From positions 434,001 through 498,000 of the forward strand of contig NC_088942.1 of NCBI RefSeq assembly GCF_033473495.1: 64,000 bases of DNA, read 5' to 3'. Of this stretch, positions 20,390 to 31,984 are shown one piece after another. The DNA comes from Cercospora beticola. Its lineage: Eukaryota > Ascomycota > Dothideomycetes > Mycosphaerellales > Mycosphaerellaceae. Numbering within the stretch: the first letter of the stretch is position 1; the number at the start of each line of letters is the position of its first letter. The translations under genes and the position numbers were made by a program. The notes beneath the pieces were generated by a model. It ran no database searches, had not been told where the DNA came from, and saw nothing but the letters and a program-made list of their open reading frames with translations.

Positions 20390-22672
20390 TCACCATGTGT
20401 TGGGCATTATCCACGTAGGATTCATGGGGTCAACTGGAGAGGCATCCAGCACATCAAGCATGTCTGTAAGCTGATATTCGTGCTGTAAAAATGACTGCAG
20501 AGCAATTTCGATATCTGCCCATTGGTTTGAGTCCGTGGCAAGGCCGTGCTGGTCATGTATAGGAATGCTAGCTCCATGAGTCGCTGAGGGTGCGATCGGA
20601 TGCTGGTTGATACCGCAGGGCCCAGCAAGAAATTCGATGGTGGAGTCTGCGAGGTTTCCAAAGCTTCGGCGCCCGCGCTGCGCGAGGGGCCACCACTCTG
20701 CCCTGCGATGTGTTAAGTCGTGATTTCCACTCGAACAGCGTGAGCGATACAGCTGGTACATCAGAACTTACCCTAATGTCAGTAAGCTTGAGCAGAGTCG
20801 TAGGTCAGCAGCCAGCTCAGCGACCACTATAGTAGACCTTATTTCCGCGGAACTCCATATACAGTATACGAGTGTAGCTCCGGCCAAGAAGATGCCGTGA
20901 GTTCGTGGCCATGAAAGCGCGAGATTGTTCTGATCGTGGAGGTCCCAGTAGAGTCGCAATCTCTCGCTGGCGCTGCGGAGGCATCGTTGCAGCGCTTGCA
21001 TACTTGGTGTACGGCTGACTCGTGATGGCTGATAGAGCAAACCAATCGCAAAGTGATAGTCAATCTTGATCTCGGTACGAAAGCGGCGAAGAGTATTCTT
21101 CGGCAAGTCTTCGACGGCAGCGTTAGTCTCCTGGAGCCACTGGTCAAGCCGGGAGTTCAGATCTGCATGCAGTTCAGCGGCAGTGCTGGAAGGTACATCG
21201 TGCGGGATGAAGGAGTACAGCTGTTGCTTGATAGCAGAAATAATAGCTGCCCATTGGAAGTGACTAATACTGTAGAACAGAAAAGCCTGATCCTGCTGAA
21301 CATGCGCTCTACCATCATGTATGATTTGAGGCGCGGCAAGATCCAGCGTGTTGTCCGAAAAGCCCAGTGGTCGTCCCTGGGCGGTACTTACGTATCTGTC
21401 CAGGGCGTAAAGGCTGAAGAAGACTCGGCGACGCATTTGCGAAGCCGTCTCCGTGGTCCGTCCTGAGGCTGTGACGTTTCGGTGCAAGCCAAGATCGATC
21501 GCATGGGCCAGTGCGATGTGTAGAACGACCCAAATGTTGCCGCTCTCAGCTGTCAAGAAGCTATGTAGTACGTAAAGTACCATTGATTGGACGGCTGCCA
21601 AAGAGACCTCCGCAATGGCGAGCTGAAACAATGCGAGCGCCTGTGCATGAAATCTGCTGGGGTCTGCGCTGAATATTCGTTTCCTGGTTTGGAGATCTGC
21701 TGCAATACTCAAGACAAAGAAAATCTGTGTAGCCGCTGTACGAATGGGTATCGCAATCGTGTCTCGTCCGTCATGACGCCCAACAACGCCGTTGTAGGAG
21801 AAGACGCGAACGCTATCAGGCCAGCCGTTGTGCTGAAGAGCACAAGACGGAGAAGCTTCCGCAGCAGCATAAAGTGCATCGACCAGGGCAGCAAAGCTAG
21901 GCTGATGCAGCACAGGATATTCTGCATGATAGTAGTCGTAGAAGAGCTTGATCATCCGACCACAATCTGTCCTGGACGGCAAACTCTGCTTCAGCAGCGA
22001 GAATAGCGTATGAGAACTGCCACGAGGCGAGATCGGTCGGTGTGGTACGTTCTCGGCATCAGATTCTGGCTCTGAACTGCCGTCTTGATGTTCAACATGC
22101 TGGTCCTCCGGCAGCAGGCTTGCGAAGAAGGAGCCAGAGGATGATCCTAGGTAGTGAGTTTGCGACAAATTCGTGTTCAAGGAGAAGAGTCCCAGGTCTA
22201 GTGCCATACGCCGAGCCTTGCGAAAGACGGCAGAAAGATCCTCGCTACCGTTAGCAGTCGAGGAACGTCTTCTCTTGCTTCCAGTAGTGGGAGTTTCTTG
22301 AACATTGCTTGCCTCTCCCTCAGGCCTCTTGGGACCAGCCTCAAGATCGATGCCAGGTATGTGAGTCTTTACGAGATCTTCAAGCCACGCAAGCCTGGCT
22401 TGTGCATCTGTCAAGAAAGATCTCGCGATCGTGTTACCACTTCTCCTCGCGTCGACGTCAATACAGGGTACTGTGTTCAGTCAACATCCACACAAGGCTT
22501 CCACATTGGAAGCGGACATACCGCCAGCCTTGGCGCATTTTGAGCAGCTCGGAACTTCTCCGTCACATTTAATCCTGCGATCTCGACATCGTTGGCAGGC
22601 CAGGCGGACTTTCTTCTGGCGGTGTGGCTCCGGTGTCTGACTACCTGTCTCGCCGGAACGCGACTCATTCAT
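20390..22672 (-). CDS. Zn2Cys6 fungal transcription factor
   Basis: Three exons: 22672-22522, 22470-20772 and 20702-20390, with introns of 51 nt (donor GTATGT) and 69 nt (donor GTAAGT), giving 720 residues. Splicing rebuilds the binuclear zinc cluster ACQRCRDRRIKCDG, then VPSCSKCAKAGVPCI, so the sixth Cys comes from exon 2. A linker and predicted dimerisation region (LTDAQARLAWLEDLV) follow, and then the fungal-specific middle homology domain (about 230-480) with HSFLTAESGNIWVVLHIALA and RRRVFFSLYALDRYVS. The last exon supplies AEWWPLAQRGRRSF. It is likely a nuclear regulator of nearby metabolic genes, with the aconitase and amidohydrolase as candidate targets by proximity only. Confidence 0.93.
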
Positions 22673-24825
22673 TGCGGCTGTCCCCTTTCTCTAGACCCTG
22701 CGCGACAACGAGAGGCATCGTGTGTGGAGACGCAGGACTGCTCCGTGAAGTGAAGTTGGAAAGAGCCTGACTTGCCAAGAATTTTCGCCGCGTTGTGCCG
22801 CTTGCCCTCGTTTCAACATGCCCACGAAGCAGTAAGATGTGGTGGACCACAAGGTGGAACCGCGAAGGTCACGGTGCCATGCGGCCTCACAGGTTCGACA
22901 GAGTAGAGAGAAGAAGGCATTTTGGTCAAGACTGTGCGTGCTCCAAACAACCAGGTTGAATGATCGTCAATTCGTAGTGTGAGACCCCTGGCATCGAATC
23001 GAAGACAGCATCTTCTTTCTTGAGACTGGTTGTCTTCGAGTGATGATGAGATGCACTCTCGCTGCCATTACTCAGTTGCACTGCACAGTTGTACAGCTGT
23101 TGTTGCCTCAGTCGAGAAAGGAGTGCCTGAAATCACAGTCACAGTCACAGAGTCGCACTGCTGCCTGGCCAATCAGGGCGGTTTGGAAGCCGGCCAATCG
23201 GCAGCCGCCAAGCATTGATCCTACCGCTAGCGCGAACAGCATAAAAGCCTTCAACTCTCCTTCCCACTTCCTCTTCTTTTTTCTTTAGCTCTCTTTGCCT
23301 TTTGGCTTAGATCAAGTGTAGTAAGTCGCGCGCGGCAAAATCCCTTGATCTCGACTGCTTGCTGACCACTCTTAGGTATCTGTTCTTTTCAGTTTAATCT
23401 CTGAAACGTCACTACGGTGACATTCAAGATTATTCTTATTTTTTGAACCAGTCACTGGGCCGCTGAGCTTGCTCATGTCCAGAGGCACCGTGTCGCTGGC
23501 CTTCCACTACCGCCGGCTGACGCGAATTCACTTTTTCATCAGTCTCGTCGCCAGCAGGCCTCGAGTTGGAGAAGAGGCGGCAATCGAATTCCAGCGCACA
23601 ACTGACTCGGCGAAATTGGCACAGCTCGCAGTCATGCAAATTTGACGTCTGAAGCTCACGAAGCTCACCGCGGACAGTGTCCAGCGCTATTCATGGTACT
23701 CGCTGATCAGTACAGATACTTGACTATGTCGCCCTCGCCCTCACCGAACGCTGAAACCACTCGAGTCCGGACAACTTCGCTCAACAGTCATGACCAAACT
23801 TTCTGCGGCACAGCGATGGCCGGCGGGGACGACATCTTGAAGCGGGCGACAGCATCTTGAAGCGGGCAACGACACGAACATACCTCTGACTTTCGCCGAA
23901 GGCCAACACGATCCGCGCCAGATCTATTCTCTCGCCGAAGGCATGCCTGCACAGCCTCGAAACTCCTCGCCGACCGTTAGTCCAAACTGAGTCACATCCC
24001 GATCGGTCCCTGGCATGCCCGCCTATCACGATCCTTCTGTGCCTCAACCCGATTCGATCACCGCGCGGCACAGCAAAAGCAGACAGCGATGAGTCGAGGA
24101 GAACGTCATGGACAGGTCAGGTGAGGAACACTGCGACCACAAGGAATCTGGCAGATGGACAGTCGCAAGTCGAGGGCACCAGAGGACAACAACGTCGCAG
24201 TGATGAAGGCCACAGGTAAGATGGGAACAATGTGGGCGAATACAGTGGAGTGCTAGGCACGCTCGTCGAACGTCGCAGATTCTAGCAGCAGGCAAACTTG
24301 AGTTGACACGTTCATGCAACGATTGCACTCGGATGATGGTGAAGATTTGGTTGCACGGCAATCGCCGTAGAGCATGCATTTCTCTGAGTCGATAGAGGCC
24401 TCACTGCTTACTTGCTTAGCTTCGCACAACATCTTGTCGCAGAGATTTGTCCGAGATGCAAGTACATCTCAAGAAGGCCTCTGCTGGAGACGATCCTTCT
24501 CTGAAGAGGGATGATATCTCCGCTTCTTGGCATGGTGAAGAGGAGATATCGTGTTGCAGAGCGCTGTCTAAAGTATGAACACATGTACCTTCTGCCAACG
24601 GGGTGCAAAGCGAGGCTCGAGGACAAGGAAGTGATATTGCACGAGTTAATGTCATTGAAGCACTGCCCATATTCACGTATGATATCGTATAGAATATCTC
24701 CAGCTCAACAAAATGTATCTGGGTATCTTGACTTTTGAATGCGATGCTGCTCGCCACGCCACAAACCTCCTCATGCTCACAGAAGTGCCAACTCAGCAGA
24801 GTCAGCACGAGCGACGAAGACCTCC
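22673..24825. other. Large intergenic region, no gene recognised
   Basis: A 2.15-kb interval holding the transcription-factor promoter and the HEM4 3' flank. Pyrimidine-rich tracts occur near 23260-23300. Only short, uncharacteristic frames are present on either strand. A small 20-bp tandem repeat lies at 23833-23872. Confidence 0.5.
23833..23872. repeat. Two-copy 20-bp tandem repeat
   Basis: The unit beginning CATCTTGAAGCGGGC is repeated at 23833 and 23853 with one or two mismatches at its end. It lies in non-coding sequence and is probably simple slippage. Confidence 0.8.
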
Positions 24826-25848
24826 TCACGCGGCCCGAAACTTCACGATGCCTCCCGCCACTCCCTCAGGCGTCGGCGTCTCTGCACAGACATCTGGGTC
24901 AAATCCAAATTGCCCTCTCAAATGATCCCTAGTCGTAGGCCCAATCGTCGCAATCCTCGTCTTCATCGGTCCCTCCACTGCCTCTCTCCTCCCAGCACTA
25001 TATTTCCCAGCTTCAGTCAGCCACCCCAAAGCATTCAGCATCGCCTCACAGCCCTGCGGGCTAAACACCACAACCCACTGCTCCTTGACTCCAACTTTCT
25101 TCGCCTGCTGGATCAGATCCGTAAATTCCTCTTCGAAAGTCGCCATCTCTCCCGTCTCATACACCACCAACTCCGTAACTTGAATCTGTTCTGTGGGAGA
25201 TAGATCTTCTGATTGCAATTTCTTCGGGATCACATCTCGTCTCTGCTCTCCGACTAAGAACAACAAAGGCAATTTCCTCCCGTTCAAGCTTGAAACATGG
25301 CTGGGCACTTTCGCCGAATCATTATGGTGCTGTAGAATGAAATCCGCCAAAGCATCTCCATTCCCGGTCTCCTCGCCTGAAATGGGGCATGGCAATCCAA
25401 GAGCTTCCACGCCTTTCTTCGTTGCAGGTCCGACAACGTAGATTGGCATTTCGGGATCGAAAAGAGCTTCCAATTTCGCGGGATCGAGCTTCGCAATCAC
25501 AGTCCCGAAAGCGTCTACTGCGCGTTGGGATGTGAAGATTAACCCTCCGTAGCGTTTGGCGGGGTTGTTTGTTGCGATTTGTCTCGCTGTGGCGGGTGAA
25601 CCTCCTGCGAAGGCGAAACGTTCGGCACTGCGTTTAATGTTCCGGAGGGCGTCGTCTCGGAAAATGTGTTCGAGGACGGGGACGAAGAGGGGTTTGAAGG
25701 ATGTGGTCTCTTTGTCATTTTGGGATTTGCTGGTGAGTTGGGAAAAGTGTTCTTGGTAGCTGTCGGATGGGGATGAGGGGGTTTTGAGGAGGTAGATCGG
25801 GATTTGGTTGAGTTGCAGGTTCTGAAGTGAAGATGTTATGTCGTCCAT
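24826..25848 (-). CDS. HEM4: Uroporphyrinogen-III synthase
   Basis: HEM4 closes and inverts the linear tetrapyrrole hydroxymethylbilane to uroporphyrinogen III in heme synthesis, in the cytosol. The intronless frame encodes 340 residues. Recognisable pieces are the N-terminal strand IPIYLLKTP, the first-domain motif YGGLIFTSQRAVDAF, PIYVVGPATKKGVEALG, the hinge-side LPLLFLVGEQRRDVIPKKL, and the C-terminal WVVVFSPQGCEAML and IATIGPTTRDHL. These match the two-domain HemD/HEM4 fold and its usual length. The ATG at 25848 is the first in the frame. The protein conserves the family poorly outside these motifs, as usual for this enzyme. Confidence 0.92.
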   Translation of the reverse strand: MDDITSSLQNLQLNQIPIYLLKTPSSPSDSYQEHFSQLTSKSQNDKETTSFKPLFVPVLEHIFRDDALRNIKRSAERFAFAGGSPATARQIATNNPAKRYGGLIFTSQRAVDAFGTVIAKLDPAKLEALFDPEMPIYVVGPATKKGVEALGLPCPISGEETGNGDALADFILQHHNDSAKVPSHVSSLNGRKLPLLFLVGEQRRDVIPKKLQSEDLSPTEQIQVTELVVYETGEMATFEEEFTDLIQQAKKVGVKEQWVVVFSPQGCEAMLNALGWLTEAGKYSAGRREAVEGPMKTRIATIGPTTRDHLRGQFGFDPDVCAETPTPEGVAGGIVKFRAA

Positions 25849-26804
25849 TTTGGCTTGTTCTTGTGAGTTCGGAGATGGCTTTTCTTGCTTTTCGGCGGAC
25901 GTGAAGGTGAAGTCAAGGCGGTGGACCTCGATTCGACTACAGCCCTATGGAGCTTCTTGGCCCCTGCCAAAACCTTGATCTTTTTGGGTTTAGGCAAGCA
26001 CGGCACGGCACGCTGAGATTGGCCTCAGGCGCATCATTCTGCCAAATCCACATCCACACTCAGCGCCATTCCGCCTGTTTTTACATTTGCTACGATGCTC
26101 TTAAAGCGCCGAAAGATCTTTTCTTCTGTTTGAGTCGATTCGAGCCATATCACATAAGATTATATCTGAGCACGCGCAAGATCTGCGCGCGCCAGCCTCA
26201 TGCGACCTCAACAGAACAGCAACACCATCGTTGCCCGTGGATTTCTCGGGGAATACAATATGAGCTGATGAGCGGATATCGTTCAGATCAAAATAGGGAC
26301 TCTCATCTGAACATGGTTGTTTTGTAGCCAGTCGTGGCAGCAAACACGTATTCAAGGCAGTCGGCACACTCCGACATGCGGTCTCCACCATCCGCAAATG
26401 GTCAGCCAGATGCTGTACTGTTCACAAGCCGTACTTCTGCCTCCATGTCCTTTGTCATCAGCCAAGACTGTATGAGACTTGGAAATGGAAGACCTCAAAA
26501 GGCTGCACGACTGGCGATGCGGTGCGTGGACTGAACAGCATGGCCGTGGCATATTGAAAAGCGCGGCGTACTGATTCCATGGGCAATTACCTGAGAACGC
26601 TGGGAATCGAGTGTTCGCGACACATGAAGCAGTCTGACGCGAGATCGCGCAGCCACGCAGCCCTGGAGCTGCGCTGCGAGGCTGAAGCTGTGTCGTTACA
26701 CAACCTTGACATGCTTCATCTACATGTATTTCATGCACATTTCCTTCCTCCTGACCGGCTGGCTCATCCTCTCTCTTTGCTCGCGCCATTCGCCTCTTTA
26801 CAAC
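25849..26804. other. Divergent intergenic region between HEM4 and the HET gene
   Basis: It should hold the promoters of both genes. No recognisable gene or site. The HET frame stays open upstream of the chosen ATG and could extend a little into this interval. Confidence 0.5.
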
Positions 26805-28541
26805 ATGGCGACACAGTCTCCAGTACTGAGAACCGCGATCCAAGATACACTGCCTGATGACATTTTGGGACAGCATCCAAATGCAGAAAACGCCAAGTCA
26901 GACGCACGCAAAGCAGAAACGCTGCCATCCTTTCAGCCAAAGACTTCTCCGATCTACAGCCCACTAGCACCAGGCTGCATTCGCATCCTGCAACTTCGAC
27001 CAGCGCCACGCTTAGAAGACCCTCTCGTGGGCACTCTCGACATCGTACATCTGAATGACGGGACACAATATGAGGCTCTGTCTTATACCTGGGGGAACAC
27101 TTTCGTCAACGACGAGAAGTCAACAGCCTGGATTGAGGCAGACGAGGACAGGATGCGACTCGACCGTGCATTCTCGGACCAACCTTCCAAGCACGGCGAA
27201 ATAAGTTTATGCAATTCTACATTAACCACAGCAGCTAATCTCGATGCTGCACTGAAAAGATTGCGCCACTCCGGAAACGATCGAAGTCTCTGGATCGATG
27301 CTTTGTGTATCAATCAAGACAACCCTGACGAGCGTTCAGCTCAGGTCGCCCAAATGGCGCAGGTTTTCGCGCATGCACGTCAGACTATCGTATGGCTTGG
27401 CGAGGATTCCATCTATTGCGACGGACAATTCGTCTTCGCGACTTGTCGCAAATACGAGAAAAACGTGAACTCCATGTGGAGAAGGACGTGGATCAAAATT
27501 GTGGAACGCATTTGCTTGAAAATCGTGAGGGCATCGCCAATAAACAGTTTTACCTGGCAGCTCTCCTGGAATATCTATGCTATGCAGCCACTACTCTCAC
27601 GGCCAACTCCCGAGCAAGCTCATCAATTCGATCTGTTTGGCTCAAGACGTTATTTCTCCCGTCTTTGGTGCGTACAGGAAGTCGCTTTAGCGGACAATGT
27701 AATAGTCAAGTGTGGCGGCTCCGAAATTCCGTGGTCGATTTACAGGGCTTACATCAATCATTGCAGAGCACTTCCTGAGCTTACAGTCTGTAAGCTTCGC
27801 GCGATCACGAAAGGCTCAGAGCACACCTTGAACAAGTTGACCGACTGTTCAGGCTTGCTGTGCTCGGATGAACGAGATCGCATTTATGCAATCAGCAGTC
27901 TACTTAAGCTCTACGGAGATTGTCCACGTATTCAGATCGATTACAAACTGGATTGGCAGGCGGTTTTCACTAATTTTGCTCGCGACTATGTCATTCTCAA
28001 TGGATACAATGGCGCTTGGAACGTTCTTACAATTGCCTTGGGCCGCAAAGATGCTGAGCTGACCTCTTCGATGCCTAGTTGGGTACCTGACTGGCGGCCT
28101 AGATCCTTTGAGATTCAGGGTGAAGCATTTGCGGAAAACGACTCCATTGCAGGCATAAGAAAAGACGCTGCTGCTCTTGAGCAGAAGTGTCGCGCCGCTG
28201 GCCGGAACGTCACAGTCGCGTTCGGCGATTGCAGCATGACAATTGACCTGTGGTGTTGCGGCCAACTGGGCGAGAAGGCCAAGTCATCGCTCTATTCTGG
28301 CTATGATGAAAGCAGGCTCAGCCAGACTTTCGAGAGCAGTGACTACTTCTACAGCCTGCCCCCGGAGTATAGATCCTATAGGGATCCATGTCTAATATTA
28401 CGGAGCTGTGCCGGGGAGAAATTAATTTTTCAGGCCATAGCAGTCGTACGCTATTACATCTTTGCGCCGAGGGACCCGCCGGCGTTTTCACCAGCCGAAG
28501 GAGATTCACTGGGAGAGGCGCATAGGATCACTATCATCTGA
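26805..28541 (+). CDS. HET-domain (heterokaryon incompatibility-type) protein
   Basis: A single-exon frame of 578 residues from ATG 26805 (MATQSPVLR). The HET domain spans about residues 50-290 and shows its three landmark blocks: QYEALSYTWGN, SLWIDALCINQDNPDERSAQV and RYFSRLWCVQEVAL. The C-terminal half, including WVPDWRP, is typical of long HET-domain proteins but has no named domain. In fungi such proteins trigger cell death after fusion of incompatible hyphae, or act in other allorecognition and defence responses. The family is expanded in Pezizomycotina, so a specific het locus cannot be named. An in-frame ATG at 26724 would add a hydrophobic leader; I prefer 26805. Confidence 0.9.
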   Translation: MATQSPVLRTAIQDTLPDDILGQHPNAENAKSDARKAETLPSFQPKTSPIYSPLAPGCIRILQLRPAPRLEDPLVGTLDIVHLNDGTQYEALSYTWGNTFVNDEKSTAWIEADEDRMRLDRAFSDQPSKHGEISLCNSTLTTAANLDAALKRLRHSGNDRSLWIDALCINQDNPDERSAQVAQMAQVFAHARQTIVWLGEDSIYCDGQFVFATCRKYEKNVNSMWRRTWIKIVERICLKIVRASPINSFTWQLSWNIYAMQPLLSRPTPEQAHQFDLFGSRRYFSRLWCVQEVALADNVIVKCGGSEIPWSIYRAYINHCRALPELTVCKLRAITKGSEHTLNKLTDCSGLLCSDERDRIYAISSLLKLYGDCPRIQIDYKLDWQAVFTNFARDYVILNGYNGAWNVLTIALGRKDAELTSSMPSWVPDWRPRSFEIQGEAFAENDSIAGIRKDAAALEQKCRAAGRNVTVAFGDCSMTIDLWCCGQLGEKAKSSLYSGYDESRLSQTFESSDYFYSLPPEYRSYRDPCLILRSCAGEKLIFQAIAVVRYYIFAPRDPPAFSPAEGDSLGEAHRITII

Positions 28542-29459
28542 TCTTCAATGATCCTGCCTCCATGCACTAGCAAGTCGCGGCACATAGTTCATGCGCAAAC
28601 ATGAGTGCAAATCGGATGTTACCAGACAGCCACTGGGGGTTCTTATTTAGCTATTACGCTGAATCAGCTTCCTATCAACTTCAAGTCAAATCTAAGAACG
28701 CCGATTTTAGGCCTGGCGGCCCGCTCGAGTACGCGCGACGCATCGACGTCTCGCCCCTCGCTCCAGATCAGAGGGTTGAGGGAGATGATCCAGTGTAGAG
28801 TGCTGCGAGGCAGTATATCTCGTGGGAATTCTGAATCAAAGTGGTCGGCCAGCAATGGCTAGATAAGGAATCGCAATGGCTCAAATCGCCTCAATAGTGG
28901 TGGTTATAAAAACAAGTTCCAGGCCTGCAGTGATGAATGTCCTGCCAATTTTGTCGGTGGACCGTGAATCGCATGCGTGAACTCCAAGTACGGCTGGCCG
29001 CGTCTGACCGAAGACCAGACTAAGCTACGAACGACTCGCAAAGCCCACAAAGCCACTGCTGACAACGCACCTATAAGGAGAGGGTGCGAGGAAGAGTCAG
29101 TTGTTGATTGATAGATAGCCAACCTCGCATTGCTAGAGCATCATTGAGCAACGTAAATCATCGCAAACATAATAGTTAGTATCATCTCTTGTGATGTTCT
29201 CCGATCGCAACATGTGCAGTCAGCCCTACAGAACTGTCCTCGCCCCTGCCAAACCTTATTTCTGCCTGGTGCTAGGGAAGGACCGCTCCGAGCGACTGAC
29301 GATGACCTCAGGCTTCCAACGACCGTGCTCTTCCACTAGCCATCGATTCGATGGATTTCTAAGCCTGGCCTCCGGCGACAAGGGCATGATGAGAGTAGTA
29401 TGCCGACGACTCAAATCGACTTTCCCATTCTGCAGTATTTCTTTTGTACGATAGAGAAC
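28542..29459. other. Intergenic region, possible short remnant
   Basis: It contains the HET 3' flank and the ERV1 promoter. A minus-strand 72-codon frame (28904-29122) has a hydrophobic N-terminus and an IHGPPTKLAG segment reminiscent of the Pro-rich hinge of P450s, but nothing follows it. Confidence 0.4.
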
Positions 29460-30113
29460 ATGACCGGTCTCCCACCGCAGCCATTGGACGCCAGCCCCGA
29501 ACAACGAATACGAGCAGATGAAGCAGAGAAATCGCAAACATTACCTAAGGGCGTGGTGCTCGGGCCTGATGGGAAACCGTAAGCTATATTTTGCGCAGCA
29601 GCTGTAGTTGCAATTAGGACTGTAGGCTGATTGGAATCAAGATGTAAAACCTGCACCTCCGGCGCCGCATGGCGCGCAATGATGAAATCGACTCCGAAAA
29701 CACCATCTTCCACAACCTCATCACCATCCACAACCACCACCCCCTCCACCCTCACCCAACCCCGCACCGACTGCCCCCCCGACGTCGACCTCCTCGGCCG
29801 CTCAACCTGGACCTTCCTCCACACCCTCACAGCCTCCTACCCCACCCGACCCTCACCAACCCAACAATCCGAAACCAAACAATTCCTCTCATTATTCAGT
29901 AAACTCTACCCCTGCTGGGTCTGCGCCGAAGACTTTCGAACTTGGATGAGCACTTCAGGGAACGAACCTAAAGTCAGTAATCGAGAAGAATTTGGACAGT
30001 GGATGTGTGAGGCGCATAATGCGGTGAATGTGAAATTGGGGAAGAAGGAGTTTGATTGTAGGTTTTGGGAGGAGAGGTGGAGGACGGGGTGGAGGGATGG
30101 GAGTTGTGATTGA
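29460..30113 (+). CDS. ERV1: FAD-linked sulfhydryl oxidase ERV1/ALR
   Basis: ERV1 reoxidises Mia40 in the mitochondrial intermembrane space during disulfide-coupled protein import and passes electrons to cytochrome c. Exon 1 (29460-29578) ends in KGVVLGPDGKP; a 63-nt intron (29579-29641, donor GTAAGC) leads to exon 2 (29642-30113), which begins with the shuttle pair CKTC. The Erv/ALR domain contains GRSTWTFLHTLTASYP, the active-site YPCWVCAEDF, the FAD-binding GQWMCEAHNAVNVKLGKK and a terminal FDC, giving 196 residues. An earlier in-frame ATG at 29400 exists. The Thr/Ser/Pro-rich linker between the shuttle pair and the core is long but normal for fungi. The 3' end faces the mitochondrial carrier gene. 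Confidence 0.95.
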
Positions 30114-30855
30114 GGGTTATGGCGATGGGTTGAGTGGTTGGGAGGAAGGCAACCGAAGGTTCTGAGGGAAGGAAGAGGTTGCATGCTCGATGCATGGCGA
30201 GGGCGTTGGGGACGGGTTTGTGCACAGGTAGGTTACCTGTGGGTACAAAGGAAAGGAAGTATCCCAAAGAATGTGGGAGACATACTACAGATCTCAGCTC
30301 GATGATTAATGAAGAGAACTTGTACAAAAAATGGCAAACTGCTTCACAGCGTAGCCTTGCGCAAGACTTGGAAGGACAGCACGTTCATATCACATGCCGT
30401 GTATAGTACGAATTGCCAAAGGAGGAAGCATGCAGCACAAAGCAAAGCATTTGGCATTACCCTGTCTCAGTACACACTGGTATTTTCACGTATACTGTAC
30501 ATCTATGCGACAGCGCATCCAAGCAATCGCGCAGCGCTATGCAGTAGGGCTCTCTAGTAGTCGGCACTCTCCTCTGGTTTTCTCTCTTTTGCCGCCCTCC
30601 TTCCCAATGCTCTAAGGCATGATGTGGGTCGCATACTGGCTAAGCACGCCACTCATCACACACCCGCCGAAAAGTCCGAAACGCCTGCGCTCCCGTTTGC
30701 CTCTACTATGCATCACAGACCTCCTTGGTTCCAGAATGAAAAGCCTCCCTTTTTGCGCCGTTATGTCCATGGTTCAGTTCATCGAGGGCTTTCGATATGG
30801 CGTTTGCTGAATGTGCATCGCCTTGATTTTATTATTGTGTCGTCCGATTCGTCTC
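30114..30855. other. Convergent intergenic region
   Basis: It lies between the 3' ends of ERV1 (+) and the carrier gene (-) and probably holds both 3' UTRs. No gene was recognised. Confidence 0.5.
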
Positions 30856-31984
30856 TCACTTCGCTGCTCCTCCGATCGGTGGGTTGTCGTCTGGGTCGAC
30901 CTCTGGCCGCAGTGTGACGAGATAGTCCCTGACCAGCTCGAAACTGAGCCAACTGCTTGCCATGCTGGGTGCGACTTTGAGGAGGTTAGGCACAATTCCC
31001 TTGTACATGCCTTTGACGCCTTCTTGCTTCACGATCTTCGTGATGGCGTCGATGATACCAGTATACTGGAAACCCATGCCAGACATCGAATTCACTTGGA
31101 AACGGCGCCTCAGTACGTCACTGTTTCATTGTTAGCTTCATATCCCCTGTCCAAATTTTGACCAATTACTCACAATGGGTAGGTAATGGTCTGTGCCACA
31201 GCTCCAGATATGGCTCCTGCGCTCAGTTTCCCCAGAGGTGAGGGGTTCTGCTCGCCAGCGGGTGTGAAGTACTGGCGTACGCTCTCGTACACCATGAAGT
31301 TCAGGCCAACGTATGGGGCCACGCCAGCCACTGTTGGCACAATGCCCCGATAGAGAGCCCAAAAACCGCCCTCTGTGCGGTACATTATCCCCATAGTTGC
31401 GAACATTCCAGGCTGCCTCTTTTGTGCTTTCGCAGCCGCCTCCTTACTCAGTGACTCGAACGACGCTGTCTGAATGGAGAGACGAGTCCGGACAATATCC
31501 AGTGGGTAGGTACATGTCACCGACGTGATTCCGGCAACGGCGCCACATAGCAATCGTCGTTCCGGGGGGAGCGGGGCGCCTGGAGTCTCCTCGAAGAACT
31601 AGAGATGAATTTAGCGCAACTCTCAAACTTTGCTCCAGGCCAACATACCGGCTTGTACAAGTTGTAGCTGCCAAATTGTACAGCACTGTATGGCACGATT
31701 CTTATGCAGTTCGTGCCGTTTCCTGCCATCATTCCCTTGAAACCCTCCTCTCTCCAAATCTTGCCCAACGCCTTTGGTATGCTCATCTTATACTCGGTGC
31801 GCCCAGTAGACTGCACCTGGAGGAGAATCTTCAGTCGTTCGAGGGGCGAGACTACAGTCCTGGAGACGGCGCCAGCCACACCTCCGGCTATAAATGATGC
31901 AACGACAGCCTGCGAGAGGCATGAGCGGGGGCCATAGAGGAAGATTTCCTCTTTCGGTTCGACCTCGTCCTGTTTCTTCTCCAT
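30856..31984 (-). CDS. Mitochondrial carrier (SLC25 family, YPR011C-like)
   Basis: Exons 31984-31649, 31598-31174 and 31120-30856 are separated by introns of 50 nt (donor GTATGT) and 53 nt (donor GTGAGT), giving 341 residues. All three repeats of the solute-carrier fold carry P-x-D/E-x-x-K/R signatures: [26 protein letters not shown] and, rebuilt across intron 2, [30 protein letters not shown] and [19 protein letters not shown] are also present. The sequence most resembles yeast YPR011C, which transports adenosine 5'-phosphosulfate and PAPS across the inner mitochondrial membrane, and related ATP-Mg/Pi-like carriers without EF-hands. Substrate assignment by resemblance is tentative; the carrier fold is certain. 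Confidence 0.93.

Noticed and set aside
28904..29122. 72-codon minus-strand frame with hydrophobic N-terminus and a P450-hinge-like IHGPPTKLAG
   Set aside because: No downstream P450 sequence in any frame; too short to call a gene or a remnant with confidence.
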